A stretch of 64,000 bases of DNA. It comes from Comamonadaceae bacterium (GTDB lineage: Bacteria; Pseudomonadota; Gammaproteobacteria; Burkholderiales; Burkholderiaceae_C). Location of the stretch: contig JAIXSQ010000010.1 of assembly GCA_027484575.1 (NCBI GenBank), forward strand, positions 62,001 through 126,000, in the 5' to 3' direction. Positions 9,139-28,280 of the stretch are shown here, one piece after another (the first letter of the stretch is position 1; each line of letters starts with the position of its first letter). The notes under the pieces were generated by a model. That model saw nothing but the letters and a program-made list of their open reading frames with translations. It was not told where the DNA came from and searched no databases. The position numbers and the translations under genes are program-made.

Positions 9139-9756
9139 ATGGCCCGAATGAAATTCATCTGCGACGCCGAGCGCTGCATCGAGTGCAACGGCTGCGTCAC
9201 CGCCTGCAAGAACGAGCACGAGGTGCCCTGGGGCGTGAACCGCCGCCGCGTGGTCACGCTCAATGACGGCGTGCCCGGCGAGAAGTCGATCTCGGTGGCC
9301 TGCATGCACTGCTCCGACGCGCCCTGCATGGCCGTCTGCCCGGTCAATTGCTTCTACCGCACCGAAGAGGGCGTGGTGCTGCACGACAAGGACGTGTGCA
9401 TCGGCTGCGGCTACTGCAGCTACGCCTGCCCGTTCGGCGCGCCGCAGTTCCCCACCTCCGGCACCTTCGGCGTGCGCGGCAAGATGGACAAGTGCACGTT
9501 CTGCGCCGGCGGCCCCGAGGCCAACGGCTCGCAGGCCGAGTTCGAGAAGTACGGCCGCAACCGCCTGGCCGAGGGCAAGCTGCCCGCCTGCGCAGAGATG
9601 TGCTCGACCAAGGCGCTGCTGGCCGGCGACGGCGACACCATCGCCGATATCTTCCGCACCCGCGTGGTCAAGCGCGGCAAGGGCGCCGAGGCCTGGGGCT
9701 GGGGCACCGCCTACGGCAGCAAGCAGGCCGGCCAGCCCAACGGAGCCAAGTCGTGA
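9139..9756 (+). CDS. fdhB: Formate dehydrogenase beta subunit (four [4Fe-4S] clusters)
   Basis: The 205-residue electron-transfer subunit of the FDH3 type, which carries electrons from FDH alpha to the cytochrome b gamma subunit. Ferredoxin motifs: CIECNGCVTACK (residues 13-24), CMHCSDAPCMAVCP, CIGCGYCSYACP, then a split fourth set CTFC...CAEMC. It lacks the C-terminal membrane anchor of E. coli FdnH and is shorter (205 versus about 290 residues), as usual for FDH3 beta subunits. A GAGG ribosome-binding site precedes the start, and its stop overlaps the lipoprotein start. Confidence 0.94.
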   Translation: MARMKFICDAERCIECNGCVTACKNEHEVPWGVNRRRVVTLNDGVPGEKSISVACMHCSDAPCMAVCPVNCFYRTEEGVVLHDKDVCIGCGYCSYACPFGAPQFPTSGTFGVRGKMDKCTFCAGGPEANGSQAEFEKYGRNRLAEGKLPACAEMCSTKALLAGDGDTIADIFRTRVVKRGKGAEAWGWGTAYGSKQAGQPNGAKS

Positions 9757-9980
9757 TGAAGCACCTCCTGATCGCCACCGCAGCCGTGCTGGCGCTGGCC
9801 GGCTGCGGCGAGAAGCCGCAGACCGCCGCCGGCGTCAAGTCCGACAAGGCGCCGCACACCGGCACCGGCAAGAGCTTCGCCGACGCCGGCTGGAAGCAGG
9901 GTGACAAGGGCAGCTGGGAACAGCAGCTCAAGACCCGCACGGTCAACGGCCAGAACGCCGACTACGTCCGCGCGCAGTAA
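9756..9980 (+). CDS. Small lipoprotein inserted between FDH beta and gamma genes
   Basis: A 74-residue predicted lipoprotein. The signal peptide MKHLLIATAAVLALAGCGEK ends in a clear lipobox (L-A-G-C, Cys17). The mature part is short, charged and Trp-containing (FADAGWKQGDKGSWEQQL). The start overlaps the FDH beta stop (TGATG), so it is translationally coupled and belongs to the operon. I do not recognise the family. A periplasmic membrane-anchored protein could help assemble or anchor the periplasmic FDH alpha/beta pair (speculative). Confidence 0.8.
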   Translation: MKHLLIATAAVLALAGCGEKPQTAAGVKSDKAPHTGTGKSFADAGWKQGDKGSWEQQLKTRTVNGQNADYVRAQ

Positions 9981-9993
9981 GCAGGTGACGTCC

Positions 9994-11184
9994 ATGCTCC
10001 GCAAGCTGTTGTTCACGCTGTCCCTGGCCTGCGCCGCGACGGCCTGGGCCCAGGGGCCCAACGCCGCCGCTGCCGCCAAGCAGGACGAAGTGCCGCCGGC
10101 CCCGGCCGCGGCACCCGCCATGCCTGGCATCCAGGGCCAGAACATCTTCGAGGTCAAGCCGGACGCGCCGGCCGACCCGAAGTACGCCACCCAGTCCAAC
10201 GCCGACCGCGCCAAGGTGCAGCCCGGCAACAACGCGCCGTTCTGGCGCGACGTGGGCAAGGGCGTCGAGGGCTACAACGTGCTGCCCAAGTCGCAGGCCC
10301 CCGAGGCCGGCGTGCTGGTGCAGCCGTTCGTGACCTATCCGGGCTCGCGCCACACCAACGCGGGCGAAGCCTGGCGGCAGGTGCGCAACCAGTGGATCAT
10401 CCCGTACGGCGGCTCGTTGCTGCTGATCGTGGTGGGCGCGCTGGCGCTGATGTACTTCGGCAAGGGCACCATCGAGCTGCACGGCGCCGAGACCGGCCGC
10501 AAGATCGAGCGCTTCACCCCGTTCGAGCGCTCGGCCCACTGGGCCAACGCCATCGCCTTCGTGGCGCTGGGCGTCTCGGGCATCGTGATGGCGCTGGGCA
10601 AGTTCTTCCTGCTGCCCATCATCGGCACCACGCTGTTCGGCTGGCTGACCTACCTGCTCAAGAACGTCCACAACTTCGTCGGCCCGCTGTTCGTGGTGTC
10701 GCTGGTGATCGTGTTCGTGACCTTCGTGCGCGACAACCTGCCGTCCCGTGGCGACCTGACCTGGCTGCTCAAGGGCGGTGGCCTCCTGGGCAAGGAAGAG
10801 GTGCCCTCGCACCGCTTCAACGCCGGCGAGAAGGTGCTGTTCTGGGGCGGCGTGTTCCTGCTGGGACTGGTCGTGGCCGGCTCCGGCGTGCTGCTGGACA
10901 AGCTCATTCCCGGACTGGTCTACGAGCGCATGACCATGCAGCTGGGCCACATGGTCCACGCCACCGCGGCCTTCCTGATGATGGCCATGTTCCTGGGCCA
11001 CATCTACATGGGCACGATCGGCATGCGCGGCGCCTACAGCGCCATGCGCACCGGCTGGGTCGACGAGACCTGGGCCAAGGAACACCACCAGTACTGGTAC
11101 GACGACATCAAGGCCGGCAAGATCCCGGTCCAGCGCAGCAAGGACGCGCCGCCCGCCCTGGACGCGCAGCCGGCACGCACCTGA
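9994..11184 (+). CDS. fdhC: Formate dehydrogenase gamma subunit (cytochrome b556)
   Basis: The 396-residue integral membrane subunit that takes electrons from FDH beta via b hemes and reduces quinone. It has a cleavable signal (MLRKLLFTLSLACAATAWA), then a ~110-residue periplasmic extension that E. coli FdnI lacks. Next come four or five hydrophobic segments (about residues 136-154, 186-205, 213-247, 287-305, 325-345). Candidate heme-ligand histidines occur in RSAHWANA, LKNVHNF and LGHMVHATAAF. It lies 13 nt after the lipoprotein gene and completes the alpha-beta-gamma set. Confidence 0.93.
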   Translation: MLRKLLFTLSLACAATAWAQGPNAAAAAKQDEVPPAPAAAPAMPGIQGQNIFEVKPDAPADPKYATQSNADRAKVQPGNNAPFWRDVGKGVEGYNVLPKSQAPEAGVLVQPFVTYPGSRHTNAGEAWRQVRNQWIIPYGGSLLLIVVGALALMYFGKGTIELHGAETGRKIERFTPFERSAHWANAIAFVALGVSGIVMALGKFFLLPIIGTTLFGWLTYLLKNVHNFVGPLFVVSLVIVFVTFVRDNLPSRGDLTWLLKGGGLLGKEEVPSHRFNAGEKVLFWGGVFLLGLVVAGSGVLLDKLIPGLVYERMTMQLGHMVHATAAFLMMAMFLGHIYMGTIGMRGAYSAMRTGWVDETWAKEHHQYWYDDIKAGKIPVQRSKDAPPALDAQPART

Positions 11185-11200
11185 CGAGAGAGACATCCGC

Positions 11201-11674
11201 ATGATCCGCATCCTCACCGCCGCGCTGCTCGCCGCCTTCGGCACCGCTGCCGTGGCCAAGCTGCCCCCGCTGGACGACGCCGCCAAGGCCAAGGCCGCCG
11301 AGACCGCCGCCAAGGCGGCCTGGCAGGGCAAGGTCGACGCCTTCCAGCTGTGCAAGTCCCAGGACCAGGTCGCGGCCAAGTACCGCGCCAAGGCCGGCAA
11401 GCCTGCCGCCACGCCGGTGGCGGCCAAGCCGGCCGCCGCCGCGTCGGGCGCTGCCGCCGGCACGCCGGTCGCCTCGGCCCCGCCCGCACCCTGCGCCGAC
11501 CCCGGCCCGTTCGCCTACACCCCGCCCGAGCAGAAGCCGCTCGAGGCCTCGGCCGCGCATTCGCCCGCAGGCAATGCCGGCACGCCGCCCAGCGTGCGCC
11601 CCGAGGCCGCCAAGATGGCGCCCGGCGGCGGTGGCGTGCCCGCCGCCCCGGCGGCACCCGCCAAGAAGTCCTGA
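11201..11674 (+). CDS. Ala/Pro-rich periplasmic protein closing the FDH operon
   Basis: A 157-residue hypothetical protein with a signal peptide (MIRILTAALLAAFGTAAVAK). A Lys/Ala helical stretch follows, then two Cys (LCKSQ near residue 51 and PCADPGPF near 99), and a Pro/Ala/Gly-rich tail likely to be disordered. No domain is recognised. It lies 16 nt after FDH gamma and just before an intrinsic terminator, so it is the last gene of the operon. The function is unknown. Confidence 0.75.
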   Translation: MIRILTAALLAAFGTAAVAKLPPLDDAAKAKAAETAAKAAWQGKVDAFQLCKSQDQVAAKYRAKAGKPAATPVAAKPAAAASGAAAGTPVASAPPAPCADPGPFAYTPPEQKPLEASAAHSPAGNAGTPPSVRPEAAKMAPGGGGVPAAPAAPAKKS

Positions 11675-11688
11675 GCCACAGGTCGCCG

Positions 11689-11726
11689 AAAGCCGGCCCG
11701 GGCTGCCCGCCCGGCCGGCTTTTTTC
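11689..11726 (+). terminator. Rho-independent terminator after the FDH operon
   Basis: GC-rich inverted arms (AAGCCGGCCCGGGC and CGCCCGGCCGGCTT, one-base slip) around a four-base loop, followed by six T residues. It lies 15 nt past the stop of the last FDH operon gene and ahead of fdhD. Confidence 0.85.
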
Positions 11727-11740
11727 ATGGCCGGCCCTCC

Positions 11741-11746
11741 TACACT
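11741..11746 (+). promoter_or_regulatory. Possible -10 element of fdhD (short or no leader)
   Basis: TACACT lies 6 nt before the fdhD ATG and just after the FDH terminator. No good -35 or Shine-Dalgarno is visible. If real, transcription would start at or next to the ATG. Confidence 0.35.
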
Positions 11747-11752
11747 GACCCC

Positions 11753-12610
11753 ATGCTCCCCCGACTGACCACTGCGCAAGCGCCGCTCACCCGCGACGTC
11801 GAGGTGCTCGACGAGCACGGGGCGGTGCAGACCATCCAGATCCCCGCCGAGCGCAACCTGACCGTCTACGTCGACAAGCGCGAGCTGGTCACGCTCATGA
11901 CGCTGGGCGCGCATCCCGAGTGGCTGGTGCTGGGCTGGCTGCGCAACCAGCGGCTGGTCGCCGGCATCGACGAGGTCGAGTCGGTCACGGTCGACTGGGA
12001 GGTCGGCAGCGCGGCGGTCAGGACCCGCCGCGGCATCGACCGCATCGAGGAGCGCACCGCCAGGCGCGTCGTCACCACTGGCTGCGGCCAGGGCAGCGTG
12101 TTCGGCGCGCTGATGGACGAGGTGGCCGGGCTGCGCCTGCCGGCGGCATCGCTGGACCAGGCCACGCTCTACGGCGTGCTCGAGGCCATGCGCAAGCAGG
12201 ACAGCACGTACAAGTCGGCCGGCTCGGTGCACGGCTGCGCCCTGCTGCGCGGCAGCGAGCTGCTGCTGTTCGTCGAGGACGTGGGCCGGCACAACGCGAT
12301 CGACACCATCGCGGGATGGATGTGGATGCAGGGCATCGACGCCGCCGCTGCGCCTGCCGACGGCGCGCCCTACGTCTTCTACACGACGGGCCGGCTCACC
12401 AGCGAGATGGTGATCAAGTCGGCCCAGATGGGCGTGGCCCTGGTGGTCTCGCGCAGCGGCATCACGCAGATGGGCCACCAGATCGCCAACGAACTGGGCC
12501 TGTGCACCATCGGCCGGGCACTCAACCGGCGCTTCCTCTGCTACAGCGGCCGCGAGCGGCTGCGCTGGCAGCCGGATCTCGCGGTGCCGCCGCCCGTGCC
12601 GGGCGCCTGA
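11753..12610 (+). CDS. fdhD: FdhD, sulfurtransferase required for formate dehydrogenase activity
   Basis: A 285-residue protein of the FdhD family. In E. coli, FdhD moves sulfur from IscS to the Mo-bis-MGD cofactor, using a C-x2-C loop. Here the loop reads TTGCGQGS, with a single Cys at residue 111 and no second Cys three residues later. Other conserved blocks are present: HGCALL near residue 161, EDVGRHNA near 179-186, and YTTGRLTSEMVIK. It is convergent with the deacetylase gene (6 nt gap). Context leaves little doubt that it serves the FDH encoded just upstream. Confidence 0.93.
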   Translation: MLPRLTTAQAPLTRDVEVLDEHGAVQTIQIPAERNLTVYVDKRELVTLMTLGAHPEWLVLGWLRNQRLVAGIDEVESVTVDWEVGSAAVRTRRGIDRIEERTARRVVTTGCGQGSVFGALMDEVAGLRLPAASLDQATLYGVLEAMRKQDSTYKSAGSVHGCALLRGSELLLFVEDVGRHNAIDTIAGWMWMQGIDAAAAPADGAPYVFYTTGRLTSEMVIKSAQMGVALVVSRSGITQMGHQIANELGLCTIGRALNRRFLCYSGRERLRWQPDLAVPPPVPGA

Positions 12611-12616
12611 GGCACC

Positions 12617-13462
12617 TCAGGACATCTTCAGCGGCGAGCCCATGGGCTTGCCCTGCGACCACCGCGTGTTGGGCTGGCCGCGCCGCTTGGGCCGCGCCGT
12701 GCGCCAGTCCTCGTGGTCGGTGGTCACCTGGGCCACGACCAGAGGCAGCGAGCCCTGCAGGTGCACCGAGATGCGCGGCAGGCGCATCGGGTCGTCGTCG
12801 GCCCGCGTGCGCGAGCTGATGATGGTGGTGCCCGTGGCGTAGCCGGCCTCGCGCACCATCTGCGCATGCTCGGCGCGGTGCTCGCCGTAGGGGTAGCAGA
12901 AGCTGCGCACTTCGATGCCCAGCAGCGCTTCCAGGTCCTGCTTGCTGCCGGCGATCTCGTCGCGCGCCGTCGCGTCGTCGCACAGGTTCAGGTTGGCGTG
13001 GTTGCGCGTGTGGGCCCCGATCTCCATGCCTGCCGCGAGCCAGTCGCGCAGGTGGTCGGCGCCCATCAGCGGCGTCGGCGGCACGCCGTGCGCGTGGTCC
13101 CACACGTTCGAGCCGCCGATCTGGGCCGTGACGATGAAGGCCGTGGCGGTGAAGCCCAGCGCACGCAGCACGGGCAGCGCGTGGGTGTGGTTGTTGACGT
13201 AGCCGTCGTCGATGGTGATGCCGAACACCTTGCCCGCCTTCTCGCCGCGCAGGTAGGGCTCGAGGTCGCGCATCGACAGGCCGCGCCAGCCCAGCGCCTT
13301 GAGCGTGCGTAGCTGCAGCGCGAACCGCCATGGCGGCAGCATCAGCGAACGGCACGGCGTGCCGCGTGGCGGGATCCGCGTCGTCTGGTGGTAGGACAGG
13401 ATCGCGTGGCGGGGCCCGGCGGCACCGCCCGCGAGCCCCAGCCATGGCGTCTCGTGGTTCAT
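12617..13462 (-). CDS. Polysaccharide deacetylase (NodB/CE4 family)
   Basis: A 281-residue protein with a NodB-homology fold. The motif 1 Asp pair is in ITIDDGYVNN (about residue 85) and the metal-binding motif 2 is GAHTRNHANL (His-x3-His). Later blocks include SFCYPYGEH near residue 173. These enzymes are metal-dependent N- or O-deacetylases of chitin-like polymers, peptidoglycan or exopolysaccharide; the substrate here is unknown. No signal peptide is obvious. The start at MNHETPW has a GGGAGT ribosome-binding site; the upstream in-frame extension looks non-coding. It is divergent from the biosynthetic operon, and a functional link is not evident. Confidence 0.87.
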   Translation of the reverse strand: MNHETPWLGLAGGAAGPRHAILSYHQTTRIPPRGTPCRSLMLPPWRFALQLRTLKALGWRGLSMRDLEPYLRGEKAGKVFGITIDDGYVNNHTHALPVLRALGFTATAFIVTAQIGGSNVWDHAHGVPPTPLMGADHLRDWLAAGMEIGAHTRNHANLNLCDDATARDEIAGSKQDLEALLGIEVRSFCYPYGEHRAEHAQMVREAGYATGTTIISSRTRADDDPMRLPRISVHLQGSLPLVVAQVTTDHEDWRTARPKRRGQPNTRWSQGKPMGSPLKMS

Positions 13463-13657
13463 CTGCGCGACTCCCTTCGGCCGTGGTGGCCCTTGCATTC
13501 GGGCTGCTGATCTTGGGCCAATGCTCGAGGCAGCCTGTAGGACGCGGCGCCATGGCGTTGTCGTCGCCACAGTCCGTAGTCCTTCCGGGCCACGCGTACC
13601 CACAGCATGTGCACCGGGGGGCACCATCGGCGTGACAGGACGCAACCAGAGGACCCG
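13463..13657. other. 195-bp divergent control region of the deacetylase and PPTase-NRPS-PKS genes
   Basis: Holds the deacetylase ribosome-binding site and presumably the promoter of the biosynthetic operon. No clear -10/-35 pair or operator palindrome is visible. Confidence 0.35.
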
Positions 13658-14356
13658 ATGCAGTCAGCCGCAGTGGATGTTTGGACGGCCCGGCCGCCTT
13701 TGCTGGCAGACGGCGACTGCGCGCACCTCGCCGCCCTGCTCGACGACGGCGAGCGCGAGCGGGCCGCGGCGTTGCAGCTGGAGCCCGACCGGCGCGCCTG
13801 GGGCGTGGCGCACGCGCTGCAGCGGCTCGCCCTGGGCACCGCGACCGGCGCCGACCCGCGCGACCTGCGCTTTGCCACCGGCCCGCACGGCCGGCCGCTG
13901 CTGCACGGTGCGGCGGCGCCGGCCTTCAGTCTCGCGCATTGCCGCGAGTTCGTGGCCTGCGCGGTGGCGCCGCCGGGTGGCGTGGTCGGGGTCGACGTCG
14001 AGGCGATCCGCGACGGCGTGGGCCCCGAACTGCTCGAGCCCTTCATGGACCCGCTGCAGGGCGACGGCCTCGCGCTGTTCTACCTGCAGTGGACCGCGCT
14101 GGAGGCGTACTGGAAGGCGCGCGGCCTGGGCCTGTCGGCCGCGCATCCGCGCATCGCGCTGGAGCCGCTGGACGGTGGCGGCCACGCGGTGCTCGAAGCC
14201 AGCGGCGGGCGCCGCACCGGCCTCGTGGCCTGGCAGCTGCCCGCCCCCGACGGGCTGGTGCTCAGCGTGGCCTGCGACGAAGCGGCCCGCGTGCGCCTGC
14301 TCGCCCTGGAGGCGCTGGGGCCGCAGCCGGCCGGCGGCGCCCCGCTCACCACCTGA
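13658..14356 (+). CDS. 4'-Phosphopantetheinyl transferase (Sfp type)
   Basis: A 232-residue enzyme that loads the phosphopantetheine arm of CoA onto carrier domains. Sfp/AcpT hallmarks are FSLAHC near residue 90, the metal-binding VGVDVE near 109-114, and the W-x3-E-x3-K motif WTALEAYWKARG near residue 145. It lies 18 nt before the NRPS gene in the same direction, so it is very probably the dedicated activator of the carrier domains at Ser1448 of the NRPS and Ser1745 of the PKS. Confidence 0.92.
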   Translation: MQSAAVDVWTARPPLLADGDCAHLAALLDDGERERAAALQLEPDRRAWGVAHALQRLALGTATGADPRDLRFATGPHGRPLLHGAAAPAFSLAHCREFVACAVAPPGGVVGVDVEAIRDGVGPELLEPFMDPLQGDGLALFYLQWTALEAYWKARGLGLSAAHPRIALEPLDGGGHAVLEASGGRRTGLVAWQLPAPDGLVLSVACDEAARVRLLALEALGPQPAGGAPLTT

Positions 14357-14374
14357 CCAACGCAAGGAAGAAGC

Positions 14375-18922
<4,548 letters not shown>

Positions 18923-18932
18923 CCCACCCGAC

Positions 18933-25220
<6,288 letters not shown>

Positions 25221-25364
25221 GGGCGCCCCATCGCCGCCATGCCGGCGCAGGCGGGCGTCCACGATGAGTCACGGCGGTGGGCGCGCGGGTCCCCGCCTGC
25301 GGGGGGGGACGACGGGGCAGGGGGCGCCATGCCCCCGCGCCCGCCTTCGGCCGCCCCGGCCTGC

Positions 25365-25370
25365 TATGGT
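25365..25370 (+). promoter_or_regulatory. Possible -10 element of the FtsX-family permease gene
   Basis: TATGGT lies 8 nt before the ATG in a GC-rich stretch without a Shine-Dalgarno. The -35 is not recognisable. Confidence 0.25.
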
Positions 25371-25378
25371 CCCCGCCC

Positions 25379-27898
25379 ATGACGACGTCCTTCTGGCGCC
25401 TGGGCGGGCGCTCCCTCTGGCGTGACCTGCGGGCCGGCGAACTGCGGTTGCTGCTGGTGGCCGTCACGCTGGCGGTGGCCGCGCTCACCGCGGTGGGCTT
25501 CTTCGCCAACCGCCTGCAGGGCGGGCTCGAGCGCGATGCCCGCCAGCTGCTGGGTGGCGACGCCGTGGTGGCCAGCGACAACCCGACGCCGCCCGAGCTG
25601 GTGCAGCAGGCGCGCACGCTGGGGCTGCAGGCGGTCACCAGCACCGTGTTCCCCACCATGGGCCGCGCGCCCGACGACCGTGGCGGCGCGGCCAGGCTGG
25701 TGGCGCTCAAGGCGGTCGAGGACGGCTACCCGCTGCGCGGCAGCCTGACCGTGGCCGCGCGCGACGGCGAGGCCGGCGCGGCCACGCGCGAGGTGCCGGC
25801 CCGCGGCGAGGCCTGGGTCGACCGGCCGCTGCTGGAGGCCCTGGACCTGCGCGTGGGCGACACGCTGCTGCTGGGCGACGCCGCGCTGCGCATCGGCCGC
25901 ATCGTGCTGCTGGAGCCCGACCGCGGCGCCGGCTTCTCGACCTTCGCGCCGCGGGTGCTGATCCACGCGGCTGACCTGCCGGCCACGAAGCTGGTGCAGC
26001 CGGCCAGCCGCATCACCTGGCGCTACGCGGTGGCCGGGCCCGAGGCGGTGGTGCGGCGCTTCACCGACGCCGCGGTCGCCTACAGCAAGCGCGCCGACAC
26101 CCGCGGCGTGCGCGTCGAGTCGCTGGACAGCGGCCGGCCCGAGATGCGCCAGACGCTGGACCGCGCCGAGCGGTTCCTGAGCCTGGTGGCCCTGCTGGCG
26201 GCGCTGCTCAGCGCCGTGGCCGTGGCGCTGGCCGCGCGCGGCTTCGCGGCCCGGCACCTGGACGACTGCGCGATGCTGCGCGTGCTGGGCCAGCCGCAGC
26301 GCACGATCGCGCTGGCCTACACGGTCGAATTCGGCCTCGTCGGCCTGGCCGCCAGCGCGCTGGGCGTGCTGCTGGGCTGGGCGGTGCACTTCGTGTTCGT
26401 GCTGCTGCTGGCCGGGCTGGTCGAGACCGCGCTGCCGCCGCCCGGCCCGTGGCCGGTCGTCTTCGGGCTGGGCATGGGCATGACGCTGCTGCTGGCCTTC
26501 GGCCTGCCGCCGGTGCTGCAGCTGGCGCAGGTGCCGCCGCTGCGCGTGATCCGGCGCGACCTGGGCGGCGTCAAGCCGGCCTCGGCGCTGGTGCTGGGCG
26601 TGGGCGTGGCCGGCTTCGCCGCGCTGCTGCTGGCCGCCAGCAGCGACATCAAGCTCGGGCTGATCGCGGTCGGCGGCTTCGCCGGCGCGGTGCTGCTGTT
26701 CGCCGCGCTGAGCTGGGCGGCCGTCAAGCTGCTGCGGCTGGCGGTCAACGAGGCGCGCGCGCCGCGCTGGCTGGCGCTGGCCACGCGGCAGCTGTCGGCC
26801 CGGCCGGCGTACGCGGTGGTGCAGGTCAGCGCCCTGGCCGTGGGCCTGCTGGCGCTGGTGCTGCTGGTGCTGCTGCGCACCGACCTGGTGGCCAGCTGGC
26901 GCCAGGCCACCCCGCCCGATGCGCCCAACCGCTTCGTGATCAACGTGATGCCCGAGCAGGGCGCCGAGTTCCAGCGCACCCTGCGCGAGGCCGGCGTGAC
27001 CCGCTACGACTGGTTCCCCATGATCCGCGGCCGGCTGGTGGCGGTGAACGGCCGGGCCGTGGGCCCCGACGACTACACCGAGGACCGCGCGCGCCGGCTG
27101 GTGGACCGCGAGTTCAACCTCTCGCATGCCGCGCAGGCGCCGGCCCACAACGAGGTGGTGGCCGGCCGCTGGACGCCGGGCGAGGCCGGCGCGGTGAGCG
27201 TCGAGGACGGCATCGCCAAGACCCTGGGGCTGCAGCTGGGCGACAGCCTGCGCTTCGACATCGGCGGCCTGCCGGTGGAGGCCCGGATCACCTCGCTGCG
27301 CAAGGTGGACTGGGGCTCGATGCGGGCCAACTTCTTCGTGATGTTCACCGTCGACGACCTGCCGGGCGTGCCGTCCACCTTCATGGGCGCGTACCGCGCG
27401 CCGGCGAAGCCGGGCTTCGACAACGCGCTGGTGCGGCAATTCCCGAACATCACCAACGTCGACATGACCGCCACCCTCAACCAGGTGCAGTCGGTGCTGG
27501 ACAAGGTGGTGCGGGCGGTGGAGTTCCTGTTCGGCTTCACGCTGGCCGCCGGCGTGGTGGTGCTGTTCGCGGCCGTCACCGCCACCCGCGAGGAGCGGGC
27601 GCGCGAGTTCGCGATCATGCGGGCGGTGGGGGCCAGCAGCGCGCTGCTGCGGCAGGTGCAGCGCGCCGAGCTGGCCGGCGTGGGCCTGCTGGCCGGCTTC
27701 CTGGCCAGCCTGGTCGCGGTGGCCGTGGGCTGGGCGCTCGCGCGCTATGTCTTCGACTTCGCCTGGACCGCGTCGCCGCTGGTGCCGCTGGCCGGCGCCC
27801 TGGCCGGCGCCGCACTGGCCCTGGCCGCGGGCTGGTGGGGCCTGCGCGAGGTGCTCAACCGGCCGGTGGTGCAGACGCTGCGGCAGGCGGCCGAGTAG
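25379..27898 (+). CDS. FtsX-family ABC transporter permease (YbbP-like)
   Basis: An 839-residue inner-membrane protein with the layout of large MacB/FtsX-type permeases. One N-terminal membrane segment (about residues 22-42) precedes an extracytoplasmic domain, then a central helix bundle (about 262-400 and 405-500), a second periplasmic domain and three C-terminal helices. The final module (FTLAAGVVVLFAAVTATREERAREFAIMRAVGAS) is the FtsX signature. YbbP proteins pair with the ATPase YbbA and are thought to move lipophilic or periplasmic substrates; no ATPase gene is adjacent here. It is probably independent of the PKS, since 158 bp of non-coding DNA separates them. Confidence 0.88.
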   Translation: MTTSFWRLGGRSLWRDLRAGELRLLLVAVTLAVAALTAVGFFANRLQGGLERDARQLLGGDAVVASDNPTPPELVQQARTLGLQAVTSTVFPTMGRAPDDRGGAARLVALKAVEDGYPLRGSLTVAARDGEAGAATREVPARGEAWVDRPLLEALDLRVGDTLLLGDAALRIGRIVLLEPDRGAGFSTFAPRVLIHAADLPATKLVQPASRITWRYAVAGPEAVVRRFTDAAVAYSKRADTRGVRVESLDSGRPEMRQTLDRAERFLSLVALLAALLSAVAVALAARGFAARHLDDCAMLRVLGQPQRTIALAYTVEFGLVGLAASALGVLLGWAVHFVFVLLLAGLVETALPPPGPWPVVFGLGMGMTLLLAFGLPPVLQLAQVPPLRVIRRDLGGVKPASALVLGVGVAGFAALLLAASSDIKLGLIAVGGFAGAVLLFAALSWAAVKLLRLAVNEARAPRWLALATRQLSARPAYAVVQVSALAVGLLALVLLVLLRTDLVASWRQATPPDAPNRFVINVMPEQGAEFQRTLREAGVTRYDWFPMIRGRLVAVNGRAVGPDDYTEDRARRLVDREFNLSHAAQAPAHNEVVAGRWTPGEAGAVSVEDGIAKTLGLQLGDSLRFDIGGLPVEARITSLRKVDWGSMRANFFVMFTVDDLPGVPSTFMGAYRAPAKPGFDNALVRQFPNITNVDMTATLNQVQSVLDKVVRAVEFLFGFTLAAGVVVLFAAVTATREERAREFAIMRAVGASSALLRQVQRAELAGVGLLAGFLASLVAVAVGWALARYVFDFAWTASPLVPLAGALAGAALALAAGWWGLREVLNRPVVQTLRQAAE

Positions 27899-27922
27899 GG
27901 GCGCGCTGCGCCCGGGCCGGGT

Positions 27923-28231
27923 TCAGCCGGCCGCGGCCCGGGCAATCGCCGCACGCGCCGCCTGCTCGGCGCCGATGGCGGCCTCCAGCGGCGAGCGGCA
28001 CAGCCCGGCGCGCTCGTACTGCAGGTTCTCCCACAGTTCGGCCAGCTCGGGCACGCCGGCCAGCAGGGCCTCGAAGGCGGCGTCCTGCGGATGCTGCAGC
28101 AGCTCCTGCCGGATCTGCGCCACCAGGGCGCGGTACTGGTCGGCGTCGACCGCGACGCGGCTGCGCTCGACCTTGCGCAGCATCTGCGCCAGGGCCAGCA
28201 GGTTGCGGTGGGTGGTCAGCGGGGTGGTCAT
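27923..28231 (-). CDS. Hypothetical helical protein
   Basis: A 102-residue protein beginning MTTPLTTHRNLLALAQMLRK. It is predicted to be mostly alpha-helical and charged, with no signal peptide and no recognised domain. The frame stays open to 28312, but earlier starts would overlap the divergent hemoglobin gene. The codon pattern matches neighbouring genes and it fills the gap between two convincing genes, so it is probably real. The function is unknown. Confidence 0.65.
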   Translation of the reverse strand: MTTPLTTHRNLLALAQMLRKVERSRVAVDADQYRALVAQIRQELLQHPQDAAFEALLAGVPELAELWENLQYERAGLCRSPLEAAIGAEQAARAAIARAAAG

Positions 28232-28267
28232 GCCCTCCCACGTGGGGCCTGCGGTCGGGTTGTCAAG

Positions 28268-28273
28268 GACAAT
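28268..28273 (+). promoter_or_regulatory. Possible -10 element of the truncated hemoglobin gene
   Basis: GACAAT is 7 nt before the ATG, the same arrangement as at fdhD and crtZ. An AAGGA overlapping it could instead be a distant ribosome-binding site. Confidence 0.25.
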
Positions 28274-28280
28274 CCGGGCC

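Noticed and set aside
25221..25378. Terminator or promoter between the PKS and the permease
   Set aside because: The G run (GCGGGTCCCCGCCTGCGGGG) forms hairpins but has no T tract, and only a weak TATGGT is present. Too uncertain to call more than that.
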